Assembly (NCBI GenBank): GCA_027459525.1
Contig: DAIDIC010000198.1
Location: 62,001 to 126,000 of the forward strand
Direction of reading: 5' to 3'
Length of the DNA stretch: 64,000 nucleotides
Source of the DNA: JAJYBV01 sp021812265
Lineage (GTDB): Bacteria > Chloroflexota > Ktedonobacteria > Ktedonobacterales > JACDGC01
In this document: piece after piece, positions 44,501 through 53,249 of the stretch
Layout of the letters: every line of letters begins with the position of its first letter
Numbering within the stretch: position 1 is the first letter of the stretch
Position numbers and translations under genes: made by a program
The notes under the pieces: generated by a model
Seen by the model: only the letters and a program-made list of their open reading frames with translations
Database searches by the model: none
Told to the model about the DNA's origin: nothing

Positions 44501-46082
44501 GCGAATCCGGCGCGTAAAGATCCATCGCTTCGTAGCGATAAAATAACGGCGAATAATTCGGCAGCGGCAAAGGCAGCTGATCATCCCAAATTTCATCTGT
44601 AAGCACACTGCCGGCAGGAACATGCGCATATATCCATTGTGACGCTGCAATCCGTGTCATAGGCTCGGAATATATTGTCAGCATCATCAAAGACATAATA
44701 ACGCCGGATATAATGATACCAGCCGCCAAACCTCCGGCGATATAATTAAATCCGCGCGCGCCGATTTTTTGTATCAGCCCAGATAGCCGGGGGATGCGCG
44801 GCCGCCACTGCGGCAGATATTTTGCCAAATGCGCCAGCGCCACTGCCGCAAACACCGCCATAACGGGAAAAATCGGCAGTTCATAGCGTGAAAATTTTGT
44901 GTAAAAACTGCCCGTTATACCAAAATAAATCACAAACCACGAAAGCGGAATAATAAGGATATTGCTCCAATTGCGAATAACCCGAAAAGCCGCATACAGC
45001 GCGCCGATAAATCCTGCCACAGCAAGACCAGGCCCCATATCCCAAATAGTAATATTTTTTATTTCGTACAGATACGGTGTGGTGTTGGCAAACTGTATGG
45101 TATATGGATAAACAATAATCCCTTTAGCAAGCTGCCCTTGTGTGGTAAGATCGCTGATAAAGCTTTTATAGTCCAGCCACATATATGGCATCGTAATTAA
45201 TGTGGTTATCAGCGTGGTCGAAAGTATTGCCACTGCGGCGACACCAATATCCGGCCACTGATATGCGCCCAGCCGCTTCCAGCGCAGCATGAGCGCTAAA
45301 AAGATGGGAACAGCCAACGGCAGCGCGCTGATTTTGCTGGTAATGGCCAATCCGGCTGCAATACCGATAAGCACAGACCATCCAAGTGTATACCGAATCG
45401 GCGGAAATTGATGTTCTTGCGGAACACATTTGGGGCTGGCTAAACCGATGGCGCCATACAGTGTTAGGGCGATAAAAAATGTAAGCACTGTATCTACTGC
45501 ATAAAAATGTGAAAGCTGTATAGCAAACGCGGTAAACGCCATAAACAGCGCCGCAAATACACCCCACCATCGGCCGGCAAGCCGGCGCGCAGTAAAACCG
45601 GTAACAACAACTGTGCCGGTGTCGAAAACAGCGGAAAGAAACCGGCCGATAAGCGTAATATGATTAAAGTCGGTAAAAGAGCCGCCATCGGTGGGAAAAT
45701 TTTTGGAATTGGCAAAAAGCCACGCAAGGCCGTGCGCAACAAGCGCCAGCAGATAGATTGGAAATGTGCCGTAGGCAAAAAAATGCGGATTGGCCGGCTG
45801 AGCATTTGCAGCGCAACCCGGCTGCACACTGGTCAACCCCAAGCACTGCGCAATCATATTTATCTCACGCTCATCGGGGTGCAGATGGGTATTTTGGTCC
45901 CAATTTATGTTATACAGCCTCATTGCCAGCGCGACGACGGCAACCAGAAAGATCGCGACAACGCTCCAATCAATTGTAACGGCGATTGTACGAAACGCCT
46001 GCAAAATACGCAAGAAAAAACCGGCTGTGTCCGGCCGATTTTTCTCATCATCAGAAACCAGCGGTAGGTCTTCAGTTCGCAC
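41523..46082 (-). CDS. Giant membrane protein: GT39-like half fused to DUF2298 half
   Basis: 1519 residues from the GTG at 46082, which has GGAGG seven bases upstream; a TTG six bases earlier is too close to that site. The N-terminal half (about 1-600) has a GT-C fold with NTHLHPDEREINMIAQ (D70-E71) and about 11 TM helices. The C-terminal half (about 690-1519) is a complete DUF2298 protein: GEKPMELAFLNGILRSRTLP and PLDPWFSGGYINYYYFGQF, then PYTINEFPFWSFLYADLHAH. A Cys-containing tail resembling the next gene's ends the chain. It is the first gene of the block and probably cotranscribed with the next two. The fusion suggests that the two enzyme types work together on one lipid-linked substrate. 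Confidence 0.9.
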   Translation of the reverse strand: MRTEDLPLVSDDEKNRPDTAGFFLRILQAFRTIAVTIDWSVVAIFLVAVVALAMRLYNINWDQNTHLHPDEREINMIAQCLGLTSVQPGCAANAQPANPHFFAYGTFPIYLLALVAHGLAWLFANSKNFPTDGGSFTDFNHITLIGRFLSAVFDTGTVVVTGFTARRLAGRWWGVFAALFMAFTAFAIQLSHFYAVDTVLTFFIALTLYGAIGLASPKCVPQEHQFPPIRYTLGWSVLIGIAAGLAITSKISALPLAVPIFLALMLRWKRLGAYQWPDIGVAAVAILSTTLITTLITMPYMWLDYKSFISDLTTQGQLAKGIIVYPYTIQFANTTPYLYEIKNITIWDMGPGLAVAGFIGALYAAFRVIRNWSNILIIPLSWFVIYFGITGSFYTKFSRYELPIFPVMAVFAAVALAHLAKYLPQWRPRIPRLSGLIQKIGARGFNYIAGGLAAGIIISGVIMSLMMLTIYSEPMTRIAASQWIYAHVPAGSVLTDEIWDDQLPLPLPNYSPLFYRYEAMDLYAPDSQEKAATLASQIAGANYIILSSARLEKSIQNTPYLYPLGSRYYQLLFAGKLGFTLVKTFSNHLHWGPFSLQDAAADESFSVYDHPTVWIFQRNVKPLTVTQLQNILLQGVTLPPQVTSLASQKTLLLTQQSIQADSTTPPLWQRFNPAGLATKLALPIWLIAIEVLGLCAFPILFIALPGLRDRGWGLAKTFGILGLSYFVWLPTSLKFWYYERLTVWVSLLLLAALGSFVFLKKRREILDFLRRERNYILVTEIVTLAAFLAFVAIRAADPDLWHIFRGGEKPMELAFLNGILRSRTLPPLDPWFSGGYINYYYFGQFLFATLIQLTGIVPTTAFNLAIPTLFALTISGAISVASGISGKWWVGMLAGWFMAVAGNLDGLQQFIGQVTAYFAHNAIPPFDYWASSRVIPYTINEFPFWSFLYADLHAHVIDLPVTLLAIGVSVSLIMSASHTKQRFPFAALTVGAFALGSMAVINAWDAPTYGIFIGAAILLYEWRYAQGKAIQNGGFISAWLRAFDWPAIRRIIFSLLYAAGGAILFYLPFFLHFQSLYSSFGTVQTPDNALLFLTIFGVWLFLIVSLFFAEIFDLWEEHLAARIDGLEQSADGSAQRLIILAAVFLAVGILLVFGGLRIMLFCIAITAAALLFIRRNDNKALAVYLIIFIGALVAFGVELIFLRDFLYPGQWERMNTVFKFFYQVWTLWAIGAALAVWRLSGKILPFFKGLATVAFTTRFADSATANNSAAGIAQGASIAAEWPVTRQVGWSVLEKNHPVHLAMRGTWLGVAIFLLLGSSVFLYEGTQARLADRVEWTQVMPPTNPAPAVPSLDGFAYMYSWYPGDAAAITWINENISGAPVMLEATGNPYQWYSRVAIYTGLPTVVGWAAEESQQRYPEEVYARQPYVTAVYTADDPAVVETVVQQFHVSYIYVGQLECLTYALNDPNAGMIPLQSNVAKCAAAHDILGPLEVFPQMVKTGQLTVAYQNNLVTIYKVNN

Positions 46083-46374
46083 AATCAATCCTCCATAGTG
46101 TTAACCAGTGGGGCAGCTATTTGCCGCCAAGAAGTGATATTGGGGGGCAGCCATCGGAGACGCAGGGGATCTGAGGCATTTTACCCATTGATTCTATCAT
46201 ACACACGCATAGTATTTCCGTTATATGTACGCTTTTTTTACAGTATAACAGCGTCGGCGCGGCGCGCGCAACTATATGGGAAAACCACACCGGCGCGCTG
46301 CGTGTTGCGCCATATCAATCCGAAGCGCGCAAATGAACCGCAGCGCAATTTCTCAACAGAACAATAACTCTGTG

Positions 46375-47169
46375 TTATTCGCCGGTAAATATTGCCCTGC
46401 GTTTTTGTAAAAACGCCGCTACCCCTTCACGATGATCTTTTGTAGCGAAAGCAAGATCTTGCAATTCACCTTCCAGTTGCAACGAATCTGCCAAAGAGCT
46501 GTTTTCGGCGGAATATATCAACTTCTTAATCAGCGTATAAGCGGCAGTTGGTCCCTCAGCCAAGCGGCGCGCCAATTCCATGGTTTTTTCGCGCAGCGCG
46601 TCTTCCGGAACACATATATTTACTAAACCAATTTTTTCAGCTTCCACACCGCTTATTTCATCCGCCAGCAAAGCAAGTTCCATCGCCTTGCCAACGCCAA
46701 CCAAACGATTTAAGAAATACGCGCCGCCAGCGTCGGGCACAAGACCAATACGGGCAAACGCTTCTATAAAGCGGGCGTTTTCAGCGGCAACACGCAAATC
46801 GCACGCCAGCGCCAAATTGCACGAAGCGCCGGCGGCAGCGCCGCGAATCATAGCGATAACCGGCTTTGGCGCATTACGAATGGCGTGTATAATAGTGTGA
46901 TATTTGGCTAAATGCTCGCTGATAACAATTGGCTCGGCGCTTTGATACGCCGTCATAAAATCGCGTAAATCTTGCCCAGAACCGAATGATTTGCCGGATC
47001 CGGTTAGAACGATACTGCGTATAGCAGGATCTGCCGACAAAGCTGCAAATGCTTGATCTAATTCATCAAGCATTTGTTCATTTACAGCGTTCATTACTTC
47101 TGGGCGATTCATGGCAACGATGGCTGTGGCGCCGTCGTATTCAATCAAAACTGTTTCATAGTTCTGCAT
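46375..47169 (-). CDS. Enoyl-CoA hydratase/isomerase, PaaG-like
   Basis: 264 residues from the ATG at 47169 (AGGAG 10 bases upstream). Crotonase fold: LTGSGKSFGSGQDL is the first oxyanion-hole region, and IRGAAAGASCNLALACDLRV the second. FARIGLVPDAGGAYFLNRLV carries an Asp where hydratases have Glu, as in PaaG 1,2-epoxyphenylacetyl-CoA isomerase and related isomerases. That residue makes a simple hydratase less likely. No other paa gene is present. It lies alone between the membrane block and the methyltransferase. Confidence 0.88.
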   Translation of the reverse strand: MQNYETVLIEYDGATAIVAMNRPEVMNAVNEQMLDELDQAFAALSADPAIRSIVLTGSGKSFGSGQDLRDFMTAYQSAEPIVISEHLAKYHTIIHAIRNAPKPVIAMIRGAAAGASCNLALACDLRVAAENARFIEAFARIGLVPDAGGAYFLNRLVGVGKAMELALLADEISGVEAEKIGLVNICVPEDALREKTMELARRLAEGPTAAYTLIKKLIYSAENSSLADSLQLEGELQDLAFATKDHREGVAAFLQKRRAIFTGE

Positions 47170-47333
47170 GCGGCAATATCTCCTATAATCCCAATTACAC
47201 ACCACAGCAGCGTTACCTCAATAACTGCGGCGTATAGCCTACACCCATTATATCATCATACCATGCAAAGAGGCGTTTCAAATTCTGCAGCTAAATACCC
47301 CCAACCGGCGCCCAAATGGCGGGTATCCCTCAT

Positions 47334-48974
47334 TCACTCATCATCATCTTCTCCATCTTCATACAAAAGCGCCGTTTGCTCGATATCAGATTCTGCCTGC
47401 GATTTGGGAGCCTGTCGAAAAGTAACATTCACACCGCGGGTATTTGGCATATCAATCCGCTTCCCATCAAGCAGATCTTCGATGGTTACTATTTGCAATT
47501 TAGCGTGTTTGCCCCACGCCGATTGATATGTGCCCGCGCTGGCCGCTTCCGTCCGCATTGGCGATGTAGGAGGTTGAAGTGTAATAAGCGCGCCAATTTC
47601 GGCGTTTTCTCGTTCAATCACTCCACGCAAATCGCGCATATCTTTTACATCGGTATGGCCGCCTTTCACCGAAAAAATTACCTGTTTCGTTTTGCCGCTT
47701 TTATCGCCATCATGAAAATATAAGCGGCCATCAATACCTTTATCCGCGCCTTTCTTTTGCTCCGCTGGCCTTGCGCCTACCAATCCCAACGCCCAATACT
47801 GAAACTGAAATTTATCTTGCGCCGCCAAAGCTATAGCGTCCGGCATCGAAGTCGGTTCACCAATCACAGAATAATTTTTTCCTATTTCGGGGCCATAGGT
47901 GTCGCGCAGCCGTGTTTTTATCAGGCTGATGGCAAGGTGTGTAATATCTATACCAATCCATCTGCGATTCAATTTTTGCGCTGCGTCTATAGTTGTGCCG
48001 CACCCACAGAAAGGATCCAGCACAACATCCCCCTCGTTGCTGCTGGCTTTAATAATCCGCTCTAATAACGCTAACGGCTTTTGTGTAGGATAACCAAGGC
48101 GTTCAGCGTCATACGCGCTTAGCGGTTGTATATCGGCCCATATATCTGTCATTGGCTGGCCATCCAATTCATGCAGATATACTTTTTTCATAATTCTCCC
48201 ATCATTTTTTAGGGGGAAATATAGCCTTTGATCCGTATCAAGTTCAACCATTTTTTCATAACTAACCCTCCAACCCTTTATCGGAGGAGGAAAACCTTTA
48301 TATTCATATACGAGATTTGGACGGGGATTAGGCGATGTTAAATTTTCAAGTTTAAATACCCCTCTTTCATCCTTAAATCGAAAAAATGTTTCGATATATT
48401 CCTTAGCGTGTTTATGGTAAAATCTATTTAGTGTGTATTGTTTTGAATATGTATAAAAGAGGATTGTATCATGGCTTCTCCCCATACTTTTTTTAGAATC
48501 GCCATGTCCATACGATCGCTTCCACACAATTTCATTTCTAAAATTTTCCAAACCAAAAATCGCGTCCATTAATATTTTAAGATAATGGCTTGCGGTAGAA
48601 TCACAGTGCAGATACATACTTGCGGTTGGCTTCATTACTCGTTTCAATTCATGCAACCGAATCGCCATCATCGATAAATACGCCATCATATTAGTGTCGC
48701 CAAGTATCTGCCGAAACGCTTGCATAGTTTTGGAAAGCTGACCGCCCTGTTCGACAATATCTTCATATTCCCGCACCGCTTCCTGGTCCCATGTCCATGT
48801 ATCCTTAAACGCTTTGATTTGCGCCGAAGATTGCGCGCCGTCGTGTTCTCGAAATAACACATTATAATTTTGTGCGCTGTTAAACGGCGGGTCCAAATAA
48901 ATAAGGTCCACCGATTCATCCTTTACATACCGCCGCAAAATATCCAAATTATCGCCATAAAATAATGTATTCAT
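47334..48974 (-). CDS. DNA methyltransferase fused to Mrr-like nuclease domain
   Basis: 546 residues from the ATG at 48974, preceded by AAAGGGA about 9 bases upstream; a longer frame reads poor sequence. Beta-class amino-methyltransferase: motif IV DPPFNSAQNYN is N-terminal and motif I-like DPFCGCGTTIDAAQ lies at about 335. A target-recognition region sits between. After about 400 comes a distinct domain with KGADKGIDGRLYF, VIFSVKGGHTDVKDMRDLRG and ALITLQPPTSPM, the core of the Mrr/PD-(D/E)xK nuclease fold. One chain may thus both modify and cut DNA. No separate restriction subunit is nearby. The recognition site is unknown. Confidence 0.87.
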   Translation of the reverse strand: MNTLFYGDNLDILRRYVKDESVDLIYLDPPFNSAQNYNVLFREHDGAQSSAQIKAFKDTWTWDQEAVREYEDIVEQGGQLSKTMQAFRQILGDTNMMAYLSMMAIRLHELKRVMKPTASMYLHCDSTASHYLKILMDAIFGLENFRNEIVWKRSYGHGDSKKSMGRSHDTILFYTYSKQYTLNRFYHKHAKEYIETFFRFKDERGVFKLENLTSPNPRPNLVYEYKGFPPPIKGWRVSYEKMVELDTDQRLYFPLKNDGRIMKKVYLHELDGQPMTDIWADIQPLSAYDAERLGYPTQKPLALLERIIKASSNEGDVVLDPFCGCGTTIDAAQKLNRRWIGIDITHLAISLIKTRLRDTYGPEIGKNYSVIGEPTSMPDAIALAAQDKFQFQYWALGLVGARPAEQKKGADKGIDGRLYFHDGDKSGKTKQVIFSVKGGHTDVKDMRDLRGVIERENAEIGALITLQPPTSPMRTEAASAGTYQSAWGKHAKLQIVTIEDLLDGKRIDMPNTRGVNVTFRQAPKSQAESDIEQTALLYEDGEDDDE

Positions 48975-49289
48975 CACTGGTGGTCCCTTTCGCATTCTGC
49001 TCCAATAGCAATTGTACCATTTCCTTTGCCTTGTCATATTATTATGTTCTAAAAGAATAGCTGGCTGCAAGATTATTGACCATTAAATAAATCAGTATTC
49101 GGCTTTATCCATATGCAAAGCTGCAAACAATCAGCCAGCCATCAAAAAAGGAGATGTACAAATTTCCGCATAAAAAATAAAACTACTAATTTGTGACATA
49201 TTTCACCTTAGGCGTATTTTCCATGATCTTTTCTCAAAAAAAGTACTATATTGAATGATAAGAGTTGATGAATTGGAGCGCATATTATT
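48975..49289. other. Divergent intergenic region
   Basis: A possible minus-strand promoter for the methyltransferase reads TTGCAG, 18 bases, CATAAT near 49021-49056. GGCTGGCTG/CAGCCAGCC inverted segments lie near 49065 and 49133. The HEAT gene has only a distant GGAG. Nothing else is seen. Confidence 0.35.
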
Positions 49290-49898
49290 ATGTTTAATAG
49301 AAATCAGAATATTAAAAAATTGATGGAGCGCCAAGATGTTCAGGGACTTATTAAAGCGCTGAAACACGCAAGTGAGGAAGCCCGCGCTGAAATCATCCAA
49401 ATTTTAGCGGATATCCGCGACCCCAAAGCAACAGAAGCGCTGTTGAAAGAAGCTGAAAGCAAAGATCTTACGCTTCGCAAGTTAGCGGCGCAAGCGCTGC
49501 AAAAAATCGATCCCGAAAGACGCTACTTAAACGCCGCGCACATCATCAGCGACACATCCAGTAAACTGCGGGTTGCGGCAATTGGGCTAATGGCCAGCGT
49601 TGGCAATCCCAAATCTATCGATACACTGATTCATACCATTAAAAGTGACCGCGACCCTGTTATCCGAGCGGCTGCGGCCAAAGGAATCGGCCAAATTCGC
49701 GATCGGCGCGGCGCGCAGACACTGGTTGGCGCATTAACAGACGCGGATAAGCAAGTGCGGATCGCCGCCGCAGATGCGTTGGCGCAGTTGGGAGATCGCT
49801 CTGTGCTTCCCGATTTGATGAAAATGCATGAAAACGATCCCCTTCCCGAAGGCCGCGCCGCCGCAGAAAACGCTATTGCGGCGTTAAGCCGGCTGTAA
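49290..49898 (+). CDS. HEAT-repeat protein
   Basis: 202 residues, soluble, built of about five to six HEAT/PBS-lyase-like repeats; examples are LADIRDPKATEALLKEA, LMASVGNPKSIDTLIHTI, IGQIRDRRGAQTLVGAL and LAQLGDRSVLPDLMKM. Such proteins bind partners; no enzyme motif is present. Its last 26 bases overlap the 3' end of carB on the opposite strand. It stands alone on the plus strand. Confidence 0.85.
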   Translation: MFNRNQNIKKLMERQDVQGLIKALKHASEEARAEIIQILADIRDPKATEALLKEAESKDLTLRKLAAQALQKIDPERRYLNAAHIISDTSSKLRVAAIGLMASVGNPKSIDTLIHTIKSDRDPVIRAAAAKGIGQIRDRRGAQTLVGALTDADKQVRIAAADALAQLGDRSVLPDLMKMHENDPLPEGRAAAENAIAALSRL

Positions 49899-52800
49899 CT
49901 GGAAGACGATATTCCGCAAATGGAGCCACCGAATATTGCCCGTTCGTGTTCAGCAGTGAAACCAAAGCGCGCGCGGTGTCTAATGAAGTAAAACACGGCA
50001 CGCCGGATTCTGTTGCGCCGCGCCGGATTTTAAAGCCATCCTGAATTTCAATATTGTCTCCCACAATATCAACGCGACCGGATATTGTGTTGATCACCAA
50101 TGAAACGGTATGGCTGCGAATAAGATCGGGTATACTGTCATCGCCATCACTAATGCGGTTGACCGTTTGCGCCGCGATGCCGTTTTGTTCCAGCCAGCGC
50201 GCTGTTCCCGGTGTTGCGTAAAATGTAAAATGGTGTTCCGCCAGTGTTTTGACTATATCCACCGCTTCATCTTTATCTCTATCCGCAATAGAAAGCAGCG
50301 CCGCCGCATATTCCTCAATCTTTACTCCGGCGGCAAGAAACGCCTTCTGAAGCGCCGCAAAATAGGTTTTATCTATTCCCATTACTTCACCGGTAGATTT
50401 CATTTCCGGACCCAGCGCCGTTTCCGCGTCGATAATTTTAGACATAGAAAATACCGGCGCCTTTACGGCAAATAAATTCTGTATCGGATATAATCCTGAG
50501 CAATACCCCAAAGTTTTCAGAGAAATTCCCTGCATAGCCTGCGTCGCCAATGTTACCATGGGAACACCGGTCACTTTGCTGAGAAACGGCACAGTGCGCG
50601 ACGCCCGCGGGTTCACCTCCAGCACATATACATTTGGCAGGTCGGGCTGCTCGGTGTTTTTCTTTGTTACAACAAATTGAATGTTCAAAAGGCCGCGTAT
50701 TTCCAACGCTAAAGCGATGCGTTGCGTTACAGAAACAATTTTGGCGATTTCTTCCTCGCTGATACCCACTGCGGGATATACAGCGTAACTATCACCGGAA
50801 TGTACGCCGGCGCGTTCAATATGCCGCATAATTCCCGGAATCAGCGTTATTTCTCCATCGCAAATAGCGTCTACCTCAACCTCTATGCCGTTAAGATATT
50901 GATCGATCAGCAGAGGCCGCTCGCCATAGTCGCTTAAGGCGCGTTCCACATAGCGCCGCAGTGACTTCGAGTTATGCACAATTTCCATCGCGCGGCCGCC
51001 AAGCACAAATGAGGGCCGCACCAAAACCGGATAGCCGATTTCTCCGGCGGCGCGCAACGCCTGAGAATGTGTTCGCACCGCGCTGCCTCTCGGACGATCA
51101 ATTTGCAGTCGCTCCATAAGCTGCTCAAATCGCTCCCGATCCTCAGCAATATCGATGCCTTCATAGCTCGTGCCCCAAATCGGCGCGCCATAGTCATCGA
51201 TGTGTTTTGCAGCGTTAATTGCTGTTTGGCCGCCAAATTGCACAATCACCGGCGGCAGTTCCCTGCCATTGCTTTCATTTTCTATCACCGCCAATATGCT
51301 TTCTATATCCAGCGGCTCAAAATATAATCGATTCGACATATCAAAGTCAGTGCTGACTGTTTCCGGATTAGAATTAATCATAATACTCGCTACACCGGAA
51401 TCGCGCAGCGCCATGGCGGAGCGCACGCTGCAATAATCAAATTCTATGCCCTGCCCAATGCGTATGGGGCCAGACCCCAGCACAATAGCCTTTGGAGCGG
51501 CTAATGGCGGCGCTTCATTTTCTGTTTCATATGTGCTGTAATAATACGGTGTTTGTGCGACAAACTCGCCCGCGCACGTGTCCACCATCTTATACACCGG
51601 CGCAATTCGCGCTTCACGGCGCAACTGGCGAATTTCTGCGCGAGTTTTTCCCGTTAACGCGCCGATTGCCTCATCCGAAAACCCCATGCGTTTGGCGGAT
51701 CGCAGCAGATCCGAGGTGATCGCTGCGCTGCTTTCTTTCAGGCGTCGTTCAAACAGCACAATTTTACGCAGCTTTTTTAAGAACCATCGATCTATTCCGC
51801 TATTCGTATATACCTCTTCAATCATAGAATCGGTAGGGTTAGCCCGCAAAGTTTCCATAATTTTCCACAGTCGCGAATCATTCGGGATAAGCGAAAACGG
51901 CGTCTCTTCCTGATTTGCCGACATTTCTTTTATTGCGTGCAGCCCCGAAGACACAAATGTATCAGAGGGGCGAACCGTAGCCGCTGTAAGTTTTGCAGCA
52001 ATCGGCGAGGCTTTAATTTCCAAAGATCGCATTGCTTTCTGCAAAGCCGCTTCAAAAGTGCGATCTATTGCCATCACCTCACCGGTAGCCTTCATTTGCG
52101 TGCCCAGCGTGCGATCGGCCCAAGGGAATTTATCAAATGGCCAACGGGGAATTTTAACAACCACATAATCCAGCGCGGGTTCAAAAGCGGCGCTGGTGCG
52201 CCCGGTTACGGAATTTTTAATCTCGTGCAGCTGATATCCCAACGCAATTTTTGCGGCGACCCTAGCAATCGGATAGCCGGTGGCTTTACTGGCCAGAGCA
52301 GAAGACCTGCTGACGCGCGGATTTACCTCTATAACATAATAGCGTTCGGAGCGAGGATCAAGCGCAAATTGCACATTACAACCGCCTTCCACACCCAGCG
52401 CGCGAACAATTTTAATGGCGGAATTGCGCAGCATTTGGTATTCGTGGTCGGTTAATGTTTGGCTGGGCGCAACAACAATGCTATCTCCGGTATGCACACC
52501 CAGCGGATCGATATTTTCCATATTGCAAACGGTAATACAGGCGCCGGCGCTGTCACGGATCACTTCATATTCCAGTTCTTTCCAGCCTTTCAGGTAATGT
52601 TCCAGCAAAACCTGATGAATAGGGCTTTGGTCTAGGCCGCCCTGAACAATGCGCCGCAATTCGGAATATGTCCACGCTACGCCACCGCCGGCGCCACCTA
52701 ATGTATACGCCGGCCGGCAAACCAGCGGCAAGCCGATTTCCTCCGCAAAAGCGACAGCTTCTTCTATTGAAGTAATATTTTTGCTGGGCGGCGCCGGTTC

Positions 52801-53220
52801 CCCGATGCGCAGCAGCAATTGTTTAAATTCTTCACGGCTTTCCGCCATTTGAATTGATGCGGCGGGTGTGCCCAACAACCGTGTTTTATAGCGATCCAAA
52901 ATGCCCGCCTTGCTGATTTCAACCGATAAATTCAGCCCGGTTTGACCACCCAGCGTGCCTAAAATACCATCAGGACGTTCGCGTTCAATAATGCGTTCAA
53001 GCACATCCACCGTCAGCGGCTCAATATAAGTTGAGTCGGCCATCCCTTCATCAGTCATAATAGTTGCAGGATTAGAGTTTACCAAAACGGTTGTAATGCC
53101 TTCTTCTCGCAGTGATTTGCAGGCTTGCGCCCCGGCGTAGTCAAATTCTGCGGCTTGACCGATAACAATTGGTCCCGATCCGATAATTAACGCTTTTTGT
53201 ATATGCTCTAAGCGTGGCAT
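49873..53220 (-). CDS. carB: Carbamoyl-phosphate synthase large chain
   Basis: 1115 residues. Two homologous ATP-grasp halves: the first begins KALIIGSGPIVIGQAAEFDY, the second KAIVLGSGPIRIGQGIEFDY at about 575. The conserved NSNPATIMTDEGMADSTY and NSNPETVSTDFDMSNRLY match CPSase. Each half ends with its allosteric or oligomerisation region, and the C-terminal MGS-like domain carries TISGRVDIVGDNIEI. It makes carbamoyl phosphate from bicarbonate, ammonia and two ATP. It is the last gene of the pyr operon, 29 bases from carA. Confidence 0.98.
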   Translation of the reverse strand: MPRLEHIQKALIIGSGPIVIGQAAEFDYAGAQACKSLREEGITTVLVNSNPATIMTDEGMADSTYIEPLTVDVLERIIERERPDGILGTLGGQTGLNLSVEISKAGILDRYKTRLLGTPAASIQMAESREEFKQLLLRIGEPAPPSKNITSIEEAVAFAEEIGLPLVCRPAYTLGGAGGGVAWTYSELRRIVQGGLDQSPIHQVLLEHYLKGWKELEYEVIRDSAGACITVCNMENIDPLGVHTGDSIVVAPSQTLTDHEYQMLRNSAIKIVRALGVEGGCNVQFALDPRSERYYVIEVNPRVSRSSALASKATGYPIARVAAKIALGYQLHEIKNSVTGRTSAAFEPALDYVVVKIPRWPFDKFPWADRTLGTQMKATGEVMAIDRTFEAALQKAMRSLEIKASPIAAKLTAATVRPSDTFVSSGLHAIKEMSANQEETPFSLIPNDSRLWKIMETLRANPTDSMIEEVYTNSGIDRWFLKKLRKIVLFERRLKESSAAITSDLLRSAKRMGFSDEAIGALTGKTRAEIRQLRREARIAPVYKMVDTCAGEFVAQTPYYYSTYETENEAPPLAAPKAIVLGSGPIRIGQGIEFDYCSVRSAMALRDSGVASIMINSNPETVSTDFDMSNRLYFEPLDIESILAVIENESNGRELPPVIVQFGGQTAINAAKHIDDYGAPIWGTSYEGIDIAEDRERFEQLMERLQIDRPRGSAVRTHSQALRAAGEIGYPVLVRPSFVLGGRAMEIVHNSKSLRRYVERALSDYGERPLLIDQYLNGIEVEVDAICDGEITLIPGIMRHIERAGVHSGDSYAVYPAVGISEEEIAKIVSVTQRIALALEIRGLLNIQFVVTKKNTEQPDLPNVYVLEVNPRASRTVPFLSKVTGVPMVTLATQAMQGISLKTLGYCSGLYPIQNLFAVKAPVFSMSKIIDAETALGPEMKSTGEVMGIDKTYFAALQKAFLAAGVKIEEYAAALLSIADRDKDEAVDIVKTLAEHHFTFYATPGTARWLEQNGIAAQTVNRISDGDDSIPDLIRSHTVSLVINTISGRVDIVGDNIEIQDGFKIRRGATESGVPCFTSLDTARALVSLLNTNGQYSVAPFAEYRLPVTAGLTPQ

Positions 53221-53249
53221 AATATTGTGTTTCCTTAAATGAATTGTAT

